From Patella vulgata (lineage: Eukaryota > Mollusca > Gastropoda > Patellidae), in assembly GCF_932274485.2 (NCBI RefSeq), contig NC_065886.2:13715501-13779500 (forward strand): DNA of 64,000 nt, in the 5' to 3' direction. This document shows, in pieces, positions 14,101 through 21,443 of this stretch. The notes under the pieces were generated by a model, which was not told the DNA's origin, did not search any database, and worked only from the letters and a program-made list of their open reading frames with translations. Within the stretch, counting starts at the first letter, position 1, and every line of letters starts with the position of its first letter. Position numbers and translations under genes: made by a program.

Positions 14101-17100
14101 AGATCCCTGACTGTTGGAATTGTGCAAATAGTAGCTAGAAACACTGTGTTTCTGGCAAAATTTCACTCATATTGTTTGCCTCTGTCTTCATACATGTAAT
14201 CCTGGTTTGTGTAGAAAAGTAGGATGGAAATCTCATTACATTTATTTTGTATTTCTCTCGAATTGGAAGCCAACTTTCTATTTGTTATGTAGATGATTTT
14301 GATGTAATATTTGGTTCTTGTAGCCATGATATTAACTTTCTGTATTTTTTGTAATACTTGAATCTTGTAGACATGCTATTGTAGTACTATAGTACTTCTT
14401 TCTTGTTGTGTTTGTTTCTTCGTGATCGTAACAAGATTACAGCATAAAATAGTTTCACAACTTTATTGCTAAGCTGTAATCAATAATAATGGCTGCTAGG
14501 AATTTCTGAATGAGCTCTGATCCAACTCACTCTACACCCTAATTTACACCCCTTAATTTCTGCAAGGCTTCAATTACCTTGATGTTAATTTCCATCCCAT
14601 ATATGGAATAAACCTCTTTATTTCACCACGACTAAGATAGGAGACATTACCTTATTTTGTTCTACCAACCATAGGTCATTTAACAGATAGAATTTGATGG
14701 ATATTTTGATAATGGTTATGATTTTACCAAAATATCACTGTTTTTTATGTATAACTATATCACGTTCATTAAGTACGTGTGATTTAACTCTATAGACAGA
14801 GTGAAGCAACAATTTTTCAAAGAACCAAAATTATCTCAAGGACCAAAGTGTTACACTATAAACTTTCTGTATGTTTTGTAATATTTGAATATTGTAGACA
14901 TCTTGTACTATTTTGTAATATTTGAATGTTTTCAGACATGTTATAAACAGAGTAAACCTGGTATTATATATGTTGTCGACTGTCAGTGTGAAAATAACGG
15001 CATCCCTTACGCTGATTCCTTCTTCGTTATTACACAATACTGTCTCACTAGAGTTACCAAGGATAAATGTCGTCTTCGTGTCACCGGAGAAGTCAAATAT
15101 AAAAAATCTGTGATGGGTTTAATAAAAAGTAAGTCATATCTTAAAGGGGCATTATGGGATATTAGATAAAGAGCTGACAGTTCCCACTATAATAGTTTTA
15201 AAAAAAGATAACGTAAATAGAATATGCTGAAAATTTCAGTCAAATTGCTCCAATCTGAACCAAGATATTAGCTATTGAATTTTAGGCCTTGCCTCGATCA
15301 TCATTACTAAATTAATATTAGTTTCTTGTTAATACTCCCATTATCTACAAAAGTAAAAATATGCAACAACCCTTGTCGACTGCTTTGACTATTTAGCTCC
15401 TGTGGGTGTAAGTTTTCTTTATGACATTTTGGTACACCTATTTCCAATTAGTTTTTAAGCAAAGTCATTTACATAACTTAAGCAAAAGAATATTAATTAA
15501 GTCTTGTTGCATAGACATAAACTTAAGCAAAAGAATATTAATTTTGTCTTGTTGCATAGACATAAAACATTTTCTTTGGAATTTTATGCATTTTTTTTTA
15601 CAATTCTTGAATATTAAAGGGAGACAACTCTGTATGTTTGTCCTAAAGTCAATATTATCTCCCCTTTGACCACATAATTGACAAGATGTATAAAATGTTA
15701 CAGGTATGATAGAAAGATCAGCGGTAGGTGGATTAACAGATTATTTCAGAGATCTTGGTAAGTTACCTTTATAAAGATTAATAACCACTTGTAGTTTACC
15801 ACACCCAGACATCAGCTACTCTATCAGTTTGATGCGTTTGGTTAAACTGGACTAATGCTGTATGTGACCATACCATATCCTTGTATATTTTCTATCCAAA
15901 ATGTGACTGTTCTGCCTTAAAAACAGCACATGAAATATTCATAATGATTGACTGAATATAATTTATAATCGAGAGCTGTTTGTTAATCTAATGTTTTGTT
16001 TTTGTAGCAATAAAGTCGACTGGGTTTTGTTTTTGTTATGACTATAAAACAACTGTGGTATTTCTTTTGTCTATTTAAGCCGTTCATTTACGTAGAGAAG
16101 TTGAAGAGAGTGATAAATTATTAGTTCATACAATTTCCAAGAAAAAGTTACGAAAACGAAGGAAAGGAGGTACAACGGGATCAGAAACACAAACCTCTTC
16201 TCGACAGGCAGATAGACAGGTTTCTACACCACCATCTCCTCTTAAAAGTAAGATTATTTTAATTGTTTGTTTATTATAACATCATTGTGTATGTTTATTA
16301 TAACACCATTGTGTATGTTTATTATAACATCATTATGTATGTTTATTATAACATACCTATGTATGTTTATTATAACATACCTATGTATGTTTATTATAAC
16401 ATCATTGTGTATGTTTATTATAACATCATTGTGTATGTTTATTATAACATCATTGTGTATGTTTATTATAACATCATTGTGTATGTTTATTATAACATCA
16501 TTGTATATGGTTTTTTTAACATCATTGTGTATGTTTATTATAACATCACTGCATTTGTTTATTATAACATTGGACGGATATGTCTTTTAGGGGTTCAATC
16601 TTCTCAATATTATAGTTTGCAAAGGATTCCTCAATCTCTCCGATGACATTTAAGAGACTTTAAAACAAAAAAAATACATTATATTTGTGTATAAAAGGTT
16701 TGTATATTTAACTGATGAAATTCTTATATTTGTATATGTGTTTTAGTTGGATTAAAGTTTTATAATTGTTTGTGTTATTATAGGTTTAAGAGATGATAGG
16801 TTATTATGGATATCATCTGATGCTTTAGTTAGAATTATCTGTCTGATGTAAGTATTTAGATACTGTAACCTCATTAAATCACCTGAGCTCAGTGAGCTGA
16901 TGTGGTGGGATATTGGTAGGCTCAGTGAGTAAGGCGATGGCTCACTAAACATGAGGTTGGGGTTGGATCCCTGGAAATTTCCATCCTGGTTTCCCCTTAT
17001 CAGTGTTGGAGAACAGACAATGTCCTATCCTCATTAACCAGGTTGATGGAGTAAAGTGTGACCTCAAACCCCCCATTTCATTTCCTACTTGAATTATTCG

Positions 17101-19106
17101 ACAAAATGGGAGCCACTGTGGCTCAGTGAGTAAGATGTTGGCTCACTAACCTTGAGGTCCCGTGTTCGATCCCTGCGTTGCTCGAGAAAGTTCATCGATA
17201 TTTTCTGGCGTGGTTCCTCCTTGTTAGTGACGAAAAATCAAGGTCCTGTGTACACATTAGAGTGCATGTAGAAGATCCTTTGCCAATCCGAATTCGATAT
17301 AAGAGTAGGTTGTAGCAAAATTTCCCTCATAGCACACTGTATGGCATATGTTCGTCTTGAATAACCCAGATGGAGCAGAACAGTAGGACGTTAAAACCCA
17401 TTTCATTTTGTTTTGTTTGTTTTATATTTCAGTTTAACCCTACTAGTTGTTTTTAATGCTATATTGTTTTATAAACTCTGGTCTTTAGAAAGTTTCGCTG
17501 GAGCTTTTTATCAATCACACTCTGATCAGATCCTAGAAAACCTAGCGTAAGTATTCATTTCTAGAAATTAACTAAAACAATGATTCCCTGGCCTGGTTGG
17601 GTTATGGTAGTGGATGGGTGTTACCTGTTATGGTTACCTTGACTGTCTTAGCTGACTTTGTTGTACATTGACTGACATGTGACGCTCCCTAAAAGTGCAT
17701 CAGTCACAGTGCTTGATAAAAATCATTGCATTTGTGAAAATATGACAAAATTAGACTGATATTCAGTAAACTGGGATGTTTACAAAATTCTTCAAAACTA
17801 TAGGTTTTCCCTCCACCTCCACCCCACCCCTCTATGTACAATAAAGGCAGGTAAAGGTATGAACTTGTGGTTGTTTTGTAGAATGGATGTTTGAGTTATA
17901 GTTTGATATTCAAGGATAAATACCTTTCAAATAGGTAGAAATTCTGAATGTATGAAAGCAGTTACTTTACAGGAAAATATGGGAAAATATCTACAAAAAT
18001 TAATTGAACTGACCAACATTTGTGTGAAAATATTTGCTTTGTATGCTTTCCTTTTTTTTTTAAAGTTTATTTTCTCCCTTGGGTTTTAAGTTTTGCGTCA
18101 TTTTTTTCTTTTTGGCAGTAAATATCCACATTCACAAGATGAATGGGTACATTTATTACGACAACAACAGAATTTACATGATAGTGAAATAGATAAATGG
18201 AGAGACGTTTTATCAACATCAATAATATTAGTTGATCAGGTAAGTTTCAACTTGGTAGAGTACCTAGTTGGATGGATGACCATATTTATTATCATTAATG
18301 TTGGTAAATGGCTATATTTCCATCCATATAGGTAAATGAAATGAAATGAAATGAAATGGGGTTTAACGTCCTACTGTTTTGCTCCGAACTGGGCTAATGA
18401 AGACGGGCATACGCCATACAGTGTGCTATGAGGGAAATTTTGCCCGGACAGCGGCACTACGGCCTACTCTTATATCGAATTCCAACTGTCAAGGGATCTT
18501 TTACGTGCACGCCAATGTGTACACGGGACCTCGGTTTTTCGTCCCATCCGAACGACTAGACAGCTGTCCTTGTCAGTCCCTCCGTCCTGAATCACTGACA
18601 AGGGAGAACCACGCCGGAAAATCTGGATGAACTTTCTCGGCCAATGCAGGGATCGAACACCCGACCTCCAGGCTAGCGAGCCAGCGCCTTACCCACTCAG
18701 CCACCGTGATCCCCTATAGGTAAATGACTATATAACCATGAATGTTGGTAAGTGCCATATTACCATAAATGTTGGTAAATATATTACCACTGATATGGGT
18801 CAATCTGATTATACCACTGATATGGGTCAATCTGCTTATACCACCAATCTGGGTCATTCTGATTATACCACTGAATTTGATCAGTCTGATAGCACACAGC
18901 ATGGCGTATGGCCGTCTTCTTGATATACCTGGTTGCCACAGAAAGGTACTCATCCTTTGTTGTATCAATTATAGCCCTTTTAAACATTTCTTCATCATAC
19001 ATAATTTATTTTGAACAATTATATTTTATTATAGATAAAAGGAACATTGGTACATTTACACAGCAGTCTTGAAGGACGTTTAAAAAATACAGATTCAAGT
19101 AGCTGA
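2090..19106 (+). CDS. GRAMD1: GRAMD1/Aster-type sterol transfer protein (17 exons, 805 aa)
   Basis: The family extracts cholesterol from the plasma membrane at ER contact sites: GRAM senses acidic lipid and sterol, VASt carries the sterol, and the membrane segment anchors the protein in the ER. The 17 exons total 2418 nt with all phases matching. Residues 1-219 are a Ser/acidic N-terminal region. GRAM is about 220-341 (MLSPTYKSRSEDF, YSCALQKDILVQGR, NWICFYANIFRWET, FFTSFGARDKTYMM). Residues 342-454 are an acidic linker containing ELGLTSSDEDYV. VASt is about 455-640 (LYVDEVFNISVDKMF, NNGIPYADSFF). A basic KKKLRKRRK stretch precedes a hydrophobic segment at about 699-720, then an amphipathic tail. 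Vertebrate GRAMD1A-C are slightly shorter, mainly because the N-terminus here is longer. The closest match by eye is vertebrate GRAMD1A/B. The start was chosen at 2090 because the exon-1 phase fits and TAA lies in frame at 2069. Confidence 0.93.
2279..2330 (+). repeat. SINE-A head fragment
   Basis: TATGGCTCAATGAGTAAGAT is the tRNA-like A-box region and GGCTCGCTAACCTGGAG follows, as in full SINE-A copies. The rest is absent. Confidence 0.55.
2471..2676. mobile_element. foldback MITE (family J), about 206 bp
   Basis: The left end GGCGTTTCTGGAGTCCAAAC and the right end GTTTTGGACTCCGGAAACACC-like sequence (2657-2676) are imperfect reverse complements. The complementarity extends inward about 55 bases to GGGGAATACT/AGTATTCCCC. 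The centre carries TTAGGGTTAG-like sequence. No coding capacity. Confidence 0.75.
3298..3592 (-). repeat. SINE-A, diverged, internally shortened
   Basis: The tail end (TGAAATTGGGTTTAGTGTCC) is at the left, and the tRNA-like head with TTGAACACAGGACCTCCAG is at the right. Intermediate parts are shortened relative to the copy at 18340. Confidence 0.75.
3718..3734. repeat. poly-G run
   Basis: An uninterrupted run of about 16 G follows a short GT repeat. Confidence 0.8.
4170..4457 (+). repeat. SINE-A with internal deletion
   Basis: The tRNA-like head is complete: TGTGGCTAAGTGGTTAAGTC, then GGTGTTCGATCCC. The body follows to GTGCCGCTGCCC, then the sequence jumps directly to the (CATTT)n tail, so the 3' part of the body is missing. 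Confidence 0.85.
4588..4937 (-). repeat. SINE-A, old copy
   Basis: Diverged body with ACAAGGTGGAGCCATGCCAG and GAACTTTCTCGGCTAACACT, ending in the head complement CACTTAGCCACCACAGCTC. Confidence 0.7.
5071..5175 (+). CDS. GRAMD1: GRAMD1 exon 2
   Basis: Acceptor TATTTTGTAG, donor GTAAGT. The frame reads RRSRDSAMSSSQESINTVGL and ends in GDLDDV shared with exon 3. It is Ser/Gly/Asp-rich, probably disordered. It contains an internal in-frame ATG at 5093, an alternative start if exon 1 is skipped. A second GT at 5174 is a weaker donor that would shift the frame. Confidence 0.82.
5230..5293 (-). repeat. SINE-A head fragment
   Basis: Contains the complement of the head, ACTCACTCAGCCACCGTGGC; no body. 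Confidence 0.6.
5568..5832 (+). mobile_element. TTAA MITE (family C), partly degraded
   Basis: The left end TTAAATATGTAAGATTTAGA and the right end TATATCTTACATAATGTGTC are terminal inverted repeats. The next segment, AGATAAAGAGCTGG, is the family's subterminal motif. The right TTAA has decayed to TTGA. Confidence 0.75.
5835..6310 (+). repeat. minisatellite abutting the exon 3 acceptor
   Basis: Units of roughly 45-60 bp built from TAATAGTTAAATTGTTTAGG and GGTACCAACTGGTGATCTAG recur about eight times with length variation. The last degenerate unit runs into the true acceptor TTGCTTGTTTCAG. Several units carry TTGTTTAG, an acceptor-like string. Confidence 0.85.
6314..6758 (+). CDS. GRAMD1: GRAMD1 exon 3, Ser/acidic linker
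   Basis: At 445 nt this is the largest exon of the gene. It starts mid-codon (V-ESELKCSNK) and ends in phase 0 at KRKAKSWYT. It is rich in Ser, Asp and Glu and lacks a fold I recognise. The final KSWYT joined to MLSPTYK matches the vertebrate arrangement just before GRAM. Confidence 0.92.
6777..7139 (-). mobile_element. MITE family D, about 363 bp
   Basis: The ends CAATCCGATTAAAACACAGA and the complement of TCTGTATTTTAATTAGATTG are inverted repeats that continue into TTTCGTTTCG/CGAAACGAAA. An opposite-orientation copy lies at 24109-24480. The flanking 9-mers GAATGTCTT and GAATGTTGT agree at 7 of 9, suggesting a worn 9-bp target duplication. It lies only 18 bp from the exon 3 donor. Confidence 0.8.
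7573..7710 (+). repeat. SINE-A body fragment
   Basis: GACGAAAACCGAAGTCCC, CACTTGGCAGTTGGAAATC and AAAATGTCCCTCATAATACA are in SINE-A order. Confidence 0.65.
7728..7812 (+). CDS. GRAMD1: GRAMD1 exon 4, start of GRAM domain
   Basis: MLSPTYKSRSEDFHKLF followed by KDVPKDDRLVV is the family's hallmark entry into GRAM. Acceptor GTTACAG, donor GTAAGT; ends with one base that makes Asp with exon 5. Confidence 0.95.
7838..8440 (+). repeat. interspersed repeat family H, split by a SINE-B
   Basis: CAGTATTTACAAAGATA at 8133, TTTGGCATCCTCTGTAGACA and the segment ending CCAAGCCGGGAGATTATTTA match copies near 9850, 11153, 34455, 41967, 49613 and 58384. The left piece (7838-7852) is separated from the rest by the SINE-B at 7853-8132. 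Confidence 0.65.
7853..8132 (+). repeat. SINE-B, full length with target duplication
   Basis: The head TGGCTGAATGGTTAGCGTG resembles a tRNA A box and GTTTCGAATCCCC a B box. The body and TC-rich tail are complete. CAGTATTTACAA flanks it on both sides (7841-7852, 8133-8144), a 12-bp target-site duplication inside a family H repeat. Confidence 0.9.
8529..8592 (+). repeat. SINE-B fragment
   Basis: GGGGTTTCTCCGGGTTCTC, then CTACGCGCAAGTG and a decayed GAGTTGACTTTAAACCCA end. Confidence 0.6.
8609..8786 (+). repeat. duplicated acceptor and start of exon 5
   Basis: A unit of about 70 bp comprising TTTATAATTGT..TTTGTTTAG followed by the first 20-35 bases of exon 5 occurs at 8642 and 8711 as well as at the real exon (8787). 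The first decoy matches the exon's opening 20 bases at 18 positions but runs into TAG in frame. Confidence 0.88.
8787..8890 (+). CDS. GRAMD1: GRAMD1 exon 5, GRAM core
   Basis: Reads D-YSCALQKDILVQGRMYLS, then QNWICFYANIFRWETV. This is the central beta-sheet of GRAM with the conserved NWICFYxNIFRWET motif. Donor GTAAGT, phase 0. Confidence 0.96.
9325..9485 (+). repeat. SINE-B, old copy
   Basis: AAGGAGTAGGGTCAAC, TTTCCTTCTACTGCT and CTGAAATGGCTAGTTTCTG follow SINE-B order with many changes. Confidence 0.5.
9529..9705 (+). CDS. GRAMD1: GRAMD1 exon 6, end of GRAM
   Basis: Reads LTIPCSEIVAITKEKTARVI, then PNAIQVTTEKEKYFFTSFGA and RDKTYMMLFRLWQNALLSE. The KEKTAR.IPNAIQ and FFTSFGARD strings are family signatures. 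59 codons, phase 0 at both ends. Confidence 0.97.
9752..9805 (+). repeat. duplicated 3' end and donor of exon 6
   Basis: GCCAGAGATAAAACATATAT, then GATGCTATTTCAACTTTCTG and AGGTAAACAC repeat the last 60 bases of exon 6 minus a 16-base piece, with the donor GTAAAC intact at 9798, 92 bp after the real donor. Confidence 0.88.
9843..9957 (-). repeat. family H fragment
   Basis: AGACTTGGATTCAGTCAGAT and ACAGGTGGCACTGGCTT match the other H copies. Confidence 0.55.
10145..10341 (-). mobile_element. TTAA MITE (family C), truncated
   Basis: The right-hand end CAGCTCTTGATCTAAATC and TTACATAATGTATCT is clear; the other terminus is not. Confidence 0.6.
10377..10526 (+). CDS. GRAMD1: GRAMD1 exon 7
   Basis: Reads PMNPKEQWQWIHYSYGEELG, then LTSSDEDYVAPP. 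The GxELGLTSxDEDYV motif follows GRAM in every GRAMD1 I recall. 50 codons, phase 0. Confidence 0.95.
10990..11150. repeat. two-unit tandem repeat, about 70 bp
   Basis: GAATTGCGATTCAGCGTCTC and CGATACATCGATTTAGCATC begin two related units, each ending GAATTG..AGGAGGTGAA or similar. Confidence 0.5.
11153..11275 (-). repeat. family H fragment
   Basis: AGGCCCATCAAAAGATTTTC, GGAGGCGCTGACTCG and TCATCTACAGATGATGTC match other copies. Confidence 0.55.
11465..11498 (-). repeat. 34-bp exact inverted match to window start
   Basis: This is the reverse complement of bases 1-34, core ATTTTCTAAGAAAGTCAAAA. It probably belongs to an element whose other copy is cut by the window edge. Confidence 0.7.
11846..12035 (+). 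CDS. GRAMD1: GRAMD1 exon 8, acidic linker
   Basis: Reads EQTDSSDIHGTSEMLTMASN, then HPQTSPSLDSPLSLGRSEIP. It is a Ser/Asp-rich, probably phosphorylated linker between GRAM and VASt. Donor GTATCA is weaker than the others. Confidence 0.9.
12155..12372 (+). repeat. SINE-B
   Basis: From GTGCGTGCTGTATCATAAGG through CAAGGAGTAGGGTTGCC to CCCAAAATGACCTAAG; head partly and tail fully lost. Confidence 0.8.
12522..12764 (+). repeat. SINE-A, 5'-truncated
   Basis: Begins at GAGCCTGACAAGGACAGCTG and keeps the complete 3' half to (CATTT)n. Confidence 0.88.
12811..12954 (+). CDS. GRAMD1: GRAMD1 exon 9, start of VASt domain
   Basis: G-EVACSGHDHLEKLYVDEVF, then TDTPFFRIFVESRKTF. This is the first part of the sterol-binding VASt/ASTER domain. 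Acceptor TTTCTAG, donor GTAAGT. Confidence 0.95.
13120..13225 (-). repeat. coding-like repeat fragment, related to 42780-43075
   Basis: On the minus strand a short stretch including AIFEEH resembles TFFEER in the longer copy at 42780-43075. The element looks broken and I cannot name its family. Confidence 0.3.
13316..13385 (+). repeat. SINE-A 3' end fragment
   Basis: CGTCTTCATTAGCCCAGTC to the CATTT tail. Confidence 0.8.
13690..13781 (+). repeat. duplicated acceptor of exon 10
   Basis: CTATTTTTGTAG|ATGTTATAA occurs at 13700/13701 and 13744/13745, ahead of the true TTTTTTGTAG|ATGTTGAAA at 13781/13782. Spacings are 44 and 37 bp. Confidence 0.85.
13782..13906 (+). CDS. GRAMD1: GRAMD1 exon 10, VASt
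   Basis: D-VEIPNWGEEVDEDGNRVR, then TISYTLSLNHSIGPKTSPST. The YTLSLNxxxGPKxxP string is the conserved VASt strand seen in vertebrate Asters. Donor GTAAGA, phase 0. Confidence 0.95.
13975..14250 (+). repeat. SINE-A, old copy
   Basis: GCAAGTAAAAGATCCCTGAC, TGGCAAAATTTCACTCATA and a decayed 3' end keep SINE-A order. Confidence 0.6.
14338..14935 (+). repeat. duplicated acceptors of exon 11
   Basis: TTTTGTAATA.TTGAAT followed by an AG and ACAT occurs at 14370/14371 and 14897/14898, and at the real junction 14935/14936. The two nearer copies are 38 bp apart; the distant one shares AACTTTCTGTAT upstream, as does 14860. Confidence 0.75.
14936..15128 (+). CDS. GRAMD1: GRAMD1 exon 11, VASt
   Basis: TCYKQSKPGIIYVVDCQCEN, then NGIPYADSFFVITQYCLTRV and KDKCRLRVTGEVKYKK. 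GIPYADxF and the R-L-R-V strand are core VASt positions. Donor GTAAGT. Confidence 0.96.
15141..15310 (+). mobile_element. TTAA MITE (family C), 3' part missing
   Basis: TTAAAGGGGCATTATGGGAT, then AGATAAAGAGCTGACAGTTC. It begins 12 bp after the exon 11 donor. Confidence 0.7.
15477..15570 (+). repeat. two-copy 46-bp tandem repeat
   Basis: ACTTAAGCAAAAGAATATTA through GTCTTGTTGCATAGACATAA is present twice, nearly identical. Confidence 0.85.
15704..15757 (+). CDS. GRAMD1: GRAMD1 exon 12
   Basis: S-MIERSAVGGLTDYFRDL: the last VASt helix (compare the vertebrate GLEDYFRHLE string). 54 nt; acceptor TTACAG, donor GTAAGT. Confidence 0.93.
16080..16247 (+). CDS. GRAMD1: GRAMD1 exon 13, basic linker
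   Basis: A-VHLRREVEESDKLLVHTI, then SKKKLRKRRKGGTTGSE. The acceptor is TTTAAG, less usual than CAG/TAG. The Lys/Arg cluster precedes the membrane segment, as in vertebrate Asters. Confidence 0.93.
16267..16566 (+). repeat. 24-bp minisatellite
   Basis: TGTTTATTATAACATCATTG plus TGTA is repeated about 12 times with few changes. It starts 20 bp after the exon 13 donor. Because 24 is divisible by 3, it is open in more than one frame; those open frames are not genes. Confidence 0.95.
16784..16847 (+). CDS. GRAMD1: GRAMD1 exon 14, into the membrane segment
   Basis: S-LRDDRLLWISSDALVRIICL. The hydrophobic segment starts here and continues in exon 15. Donor GTAAGT. Confidence 0.93.
16905..17085 (+). 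repeat. SINE-A, internally deleted
   Basis: GGCTCAGTGAGTAAGGCGAT head, GGTTTCCCCTTATCAGTG, then straight to CATTAACCAGGTTGATGGAG and the tail. Confidence 0.8.
17107..17420 (+). repeat. SINE-A, near full length
   Basis: Head CACTGTGGCTCAGTGAGTAA, B-box-like GTGTTCGATCCC, complete body and a short decayed tail. Confidence 0.9.
17433..17546 (+). CDS. GRAMD1: GRAMD1 exon 15, membrane segment
   Basis: LTLLVVFNAILFYKLWSLES completes a single hydrophobic span (residues about 699-720). AGAFYQSHSDQILENLA follows. The segment is the ER anchor of the family. Confidence 0.94.
18119..18239 (+). CDS. GRAMD1: GRAMD1 exon 16
   Basis: A-KYPHSQDEWVHLLRQQQNLH, then DKWRDVLSTSIILVDQ. An amphipathic lumenal helix is likely. 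Donor GTAAGT, phase 0. Confidence 0.93.
18340..18714 (-). repeat. SINE-A, intact, with 13-bp target duplication
   Basis: TATAGGTAAATGA stands at 18327-18339 and 18715-18727. On the minus strand the element reads head (TGGCTGAGTGGGTAAGGCG, GTGTTCGATCCCTGC), body, GGACGTTAAACCCCATTTC and a CATTT tail. This is the best full-length reference copy in the window. Confidence 0.96.
18728..18880 (+). repeat. short tandem repeats (27 bp and related)
   Basis: TATACCACTGATATGGGTCA recurs about four times at 27 bp. Just upstream, ATGTTGGTAAATG-like units recur. No coding value. Confidence 0.85.
18885..18945 (+). repeat. SINE-A fragment
   Basis: ATAGCACACAGCATGGCGTA and TGGCCGTCTTC come from the 3' half of SINE-A. 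Confidence 0.6.
19035..19106 (+). CDS. GRAMD1: GRAMD1 exon 17 with stop
   Basis: IKGTLVHLHSSLEGRLKNTD then SSS and TGA at 19104. It continues the amphipathic C-terminal helix. The 3' UTR follows; a possible AATAAA is at 19886, but it sits within a repeat, so I do not fix the transcript end. Confidence 0.93.
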   Translation: MKGTLVHLHSSLEGRLKNTDSSS

Positions 19107-19302
19107 CATCGAAAAAAATAATTAAAAAAATGGTCACAAAACTTATCTATTTTATAAATATACAATTCATTCAGTTTTATGAATATACAGTACATTCTGT
19201 TTTATTGTTGATTAACAGTCCAAATACTATATTTATTGACAGGTAGGGCTAGCGTGTAAAAAGGATCCCAAAGTTGCAGATTTTAAATTGCCTTCATACT
19301 GG

Positions 19303-19681
19303 TTAAAGATACATTATGTAAGAATTAAATCTTACTATTGCAGGTCTTTTTTTCTGGCTTCAAATGTTATTTGAATTGTCATTTAGACATTTATTAACAT
19401 GACAAGTCTATAATCAACTCGCAATACTATCGGATGGCGTGGATATTAAGTGGATTAAACTATCTGCTCCATTTAATAGGTTAACGTTAAATGGAAAATC
19501 AAATTTTTGTTTATTATTGTAGCAATGACAATTAAAACTAAACTTCAAACATTCATATCTTTCCTCAGAATATATAATTTGACTGAAATTTTCAATAATA
19601 TTTATTTTTCATAACCGAATTTGAACTGTTATAGCAAAAACTACCAGCTCTTTATCTAAATATTACATAATGCATCTTTAA
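19303..19681 (-). mobile_element. TTAA MITE (family C), full length
   Basis: TTAA at both ends; the left end AAAGATACATTATGTAAG pairs with the right end TTACATAATGCATCTTT. Subterminal CAGCTCTTTATCTAAA on the right marks the inverted orientation. Confidence 0.88.
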
Positions 19682-19854
19682 ACAGATAAACCATCTGTTT
19701 CTATACCCAGAAATATTTTTTGTGGTTGTATAGTGTCACCCATGCAATTTGCTTTTCCTTCTGCATACTTTCACAATTGTTTTTCGCTTGCTACGCTTAA
19801 CAAGAATACTTGTAAAAATAATATTTCCAGATAAAAAGAACTAAGGTCAAACCT

Positions 19855-20010
19855 ATCTTATTTTCTGTTCTTTGGAGTCGTAGTAAATAAATAGTCACTT
19901 GAATCACGTGAAAGATGGTTTGTTTAAAATTTCAAAACTCAAAAATTTGGAACTAAAAGCTTTTCAACATTGCAATCAAGTACTTTTGATTTTTAAATAA
20001 GTTATTTTCC
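19855..20010 (+). repeat. interspersed repeat family I
   Basis: TTCTTTGGAGTC, TTTAAAATTTCAAAACTCAA and TTTGGAACTAAAAGCTTTTC recur in inverted orientation at about 61950-62135. Confidence 0.65.
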
Positions 20011-21417
20011 CGAAGAAAGAAGAAGGAAATATTTTATATTTGTTCCTGAAAAAAACAGAAAATAAAATTGGTGAGGCCTAATTTGGTTCTTTTAAAGATC
20101 TTATTAGAGAATCAAATATAAAGGTTTGGCCACCCCTGTCTTAGACTAGAGGCTGCATATTGATATGTGACTCCCAGCATAGATTCGAGCTAAAATCATG
20201 TTCAGCTTCAAATAAAATTTTTATTAAAACTTCATTAATATTTTAATATTTCATTCAAGAATATTCCATTAGTTTTTTCTAAAATAAAATAATGAAATTA
20301 ATATAGATTATCGGTTAACTTGGGATCAGTGCAATTCATATTGTTATTGTTCGATTTCTATTCCACATTGAGTCCAGTTTCATGTTGATTACATGTCATC
20401 AGTTATATTCTGCATTAGTTTTAATGGTGTCATGGTTGGCTTGGTACCAGATTTGGCTCAGTACCTACCTTTTAGAATTTCAATAACTTCATCAACTCTG
20501 TGTTGAAGTTTATGAAACTTTGACATGAGTCCTCAATAGCTTTCAGTGTGTATGCCTATACAAAAATGGTTTAATAAAATTTTAAAAATTCCTTGACTAC
20601 ACAGGGCTACACTACTCTTGTAAGTAAAATTAATCAACTCTTTTAGGAATTTTACTATTTCTGTAATAATAGCGCAAAGAAATGGTAATAAAGACAAAGA
20701 AAAAAAATTTGAAGCAACAAGATCAATTCTGTACCCTGCGAAAAACAGAGAACCAGGAACCAGTTAAACCTAGAACGGAGTAAATACCATGACACCGAAA
20801 GGCATTCTTCAAAAATAGATAAATATTATCAAGTGCTAAAACTTTATGTATAGGAATATTACTACATATAGAATCTGAGCTATAGAATTTGGCAATCAAA
20901 CTTCAAATCATGTAAACAACAAAAATTACATTAATTTTTGTATGCCCACATTTCACAAGGTGACGAATCCTATTGATTTTCAACGAGTTTCGATAATTAC
21001 TGTCAGCAGAGTCATGGCCCTGGATCACTAAAAAGATCTTGTAGACACTCTAGGGACTAAAGTTATCTTTCAATTGACTTGAAATTTAAATATACAATGT
21101 TGATGTGGGAGCATGTTTCATTTTCTAGGCAACCTGTCTTTGTTATTGATACCACATGAATTTCACAAATAAAATCTGTCGTAATTTTAACAACAGTTAT
21201 TTATATTGCTTAATATAGCATTTGAAAAAAAAAAATAAAAACCATTTTATATAAAAATACTTTCAGATCTATGGTTCAGTAGCCTCCTTTAAATTTTGAT
21301 AGTCAAATCCTATAGCTTTGATTTGGTGTGTATATATATAATAACGGTGTATTTTGATGTATGTGTTATAAAATGAGATCCAGATATGTAAATTATAATT
21401 AGTTAGTGCTGCAGGAT

Positions 21418-21443
21418 TGATTGATTGATCGATTGATCGATTA
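21418..21443. repeat. GATT/GATC simple repeat
   Basis: TTGATTGATTGATCGATTG-type short tandem run. Confidence 0.8.

Noticed and set aside
14885-14935. Upstream extension of exon 11's frame
   Set aside because: The phase-0 acceptor at 14935 joins Q to TCYKQSK as the family requires; the upstream part is intron with a duplicated acceptor.
16263-16646. Open frames of 107 and 127 codons on plus
   Set aside because: Produced by the 24-bp satellite in the GRAMD1 intron; 24 is divisible by three so frames stay open.
18379-18630. Open frame of 83 codons and similar frames at 4572, 12502, 54442, 55130, 58589
   Set aside because: All lie in SINE-A or SINE-B copies and recur with the repeats.
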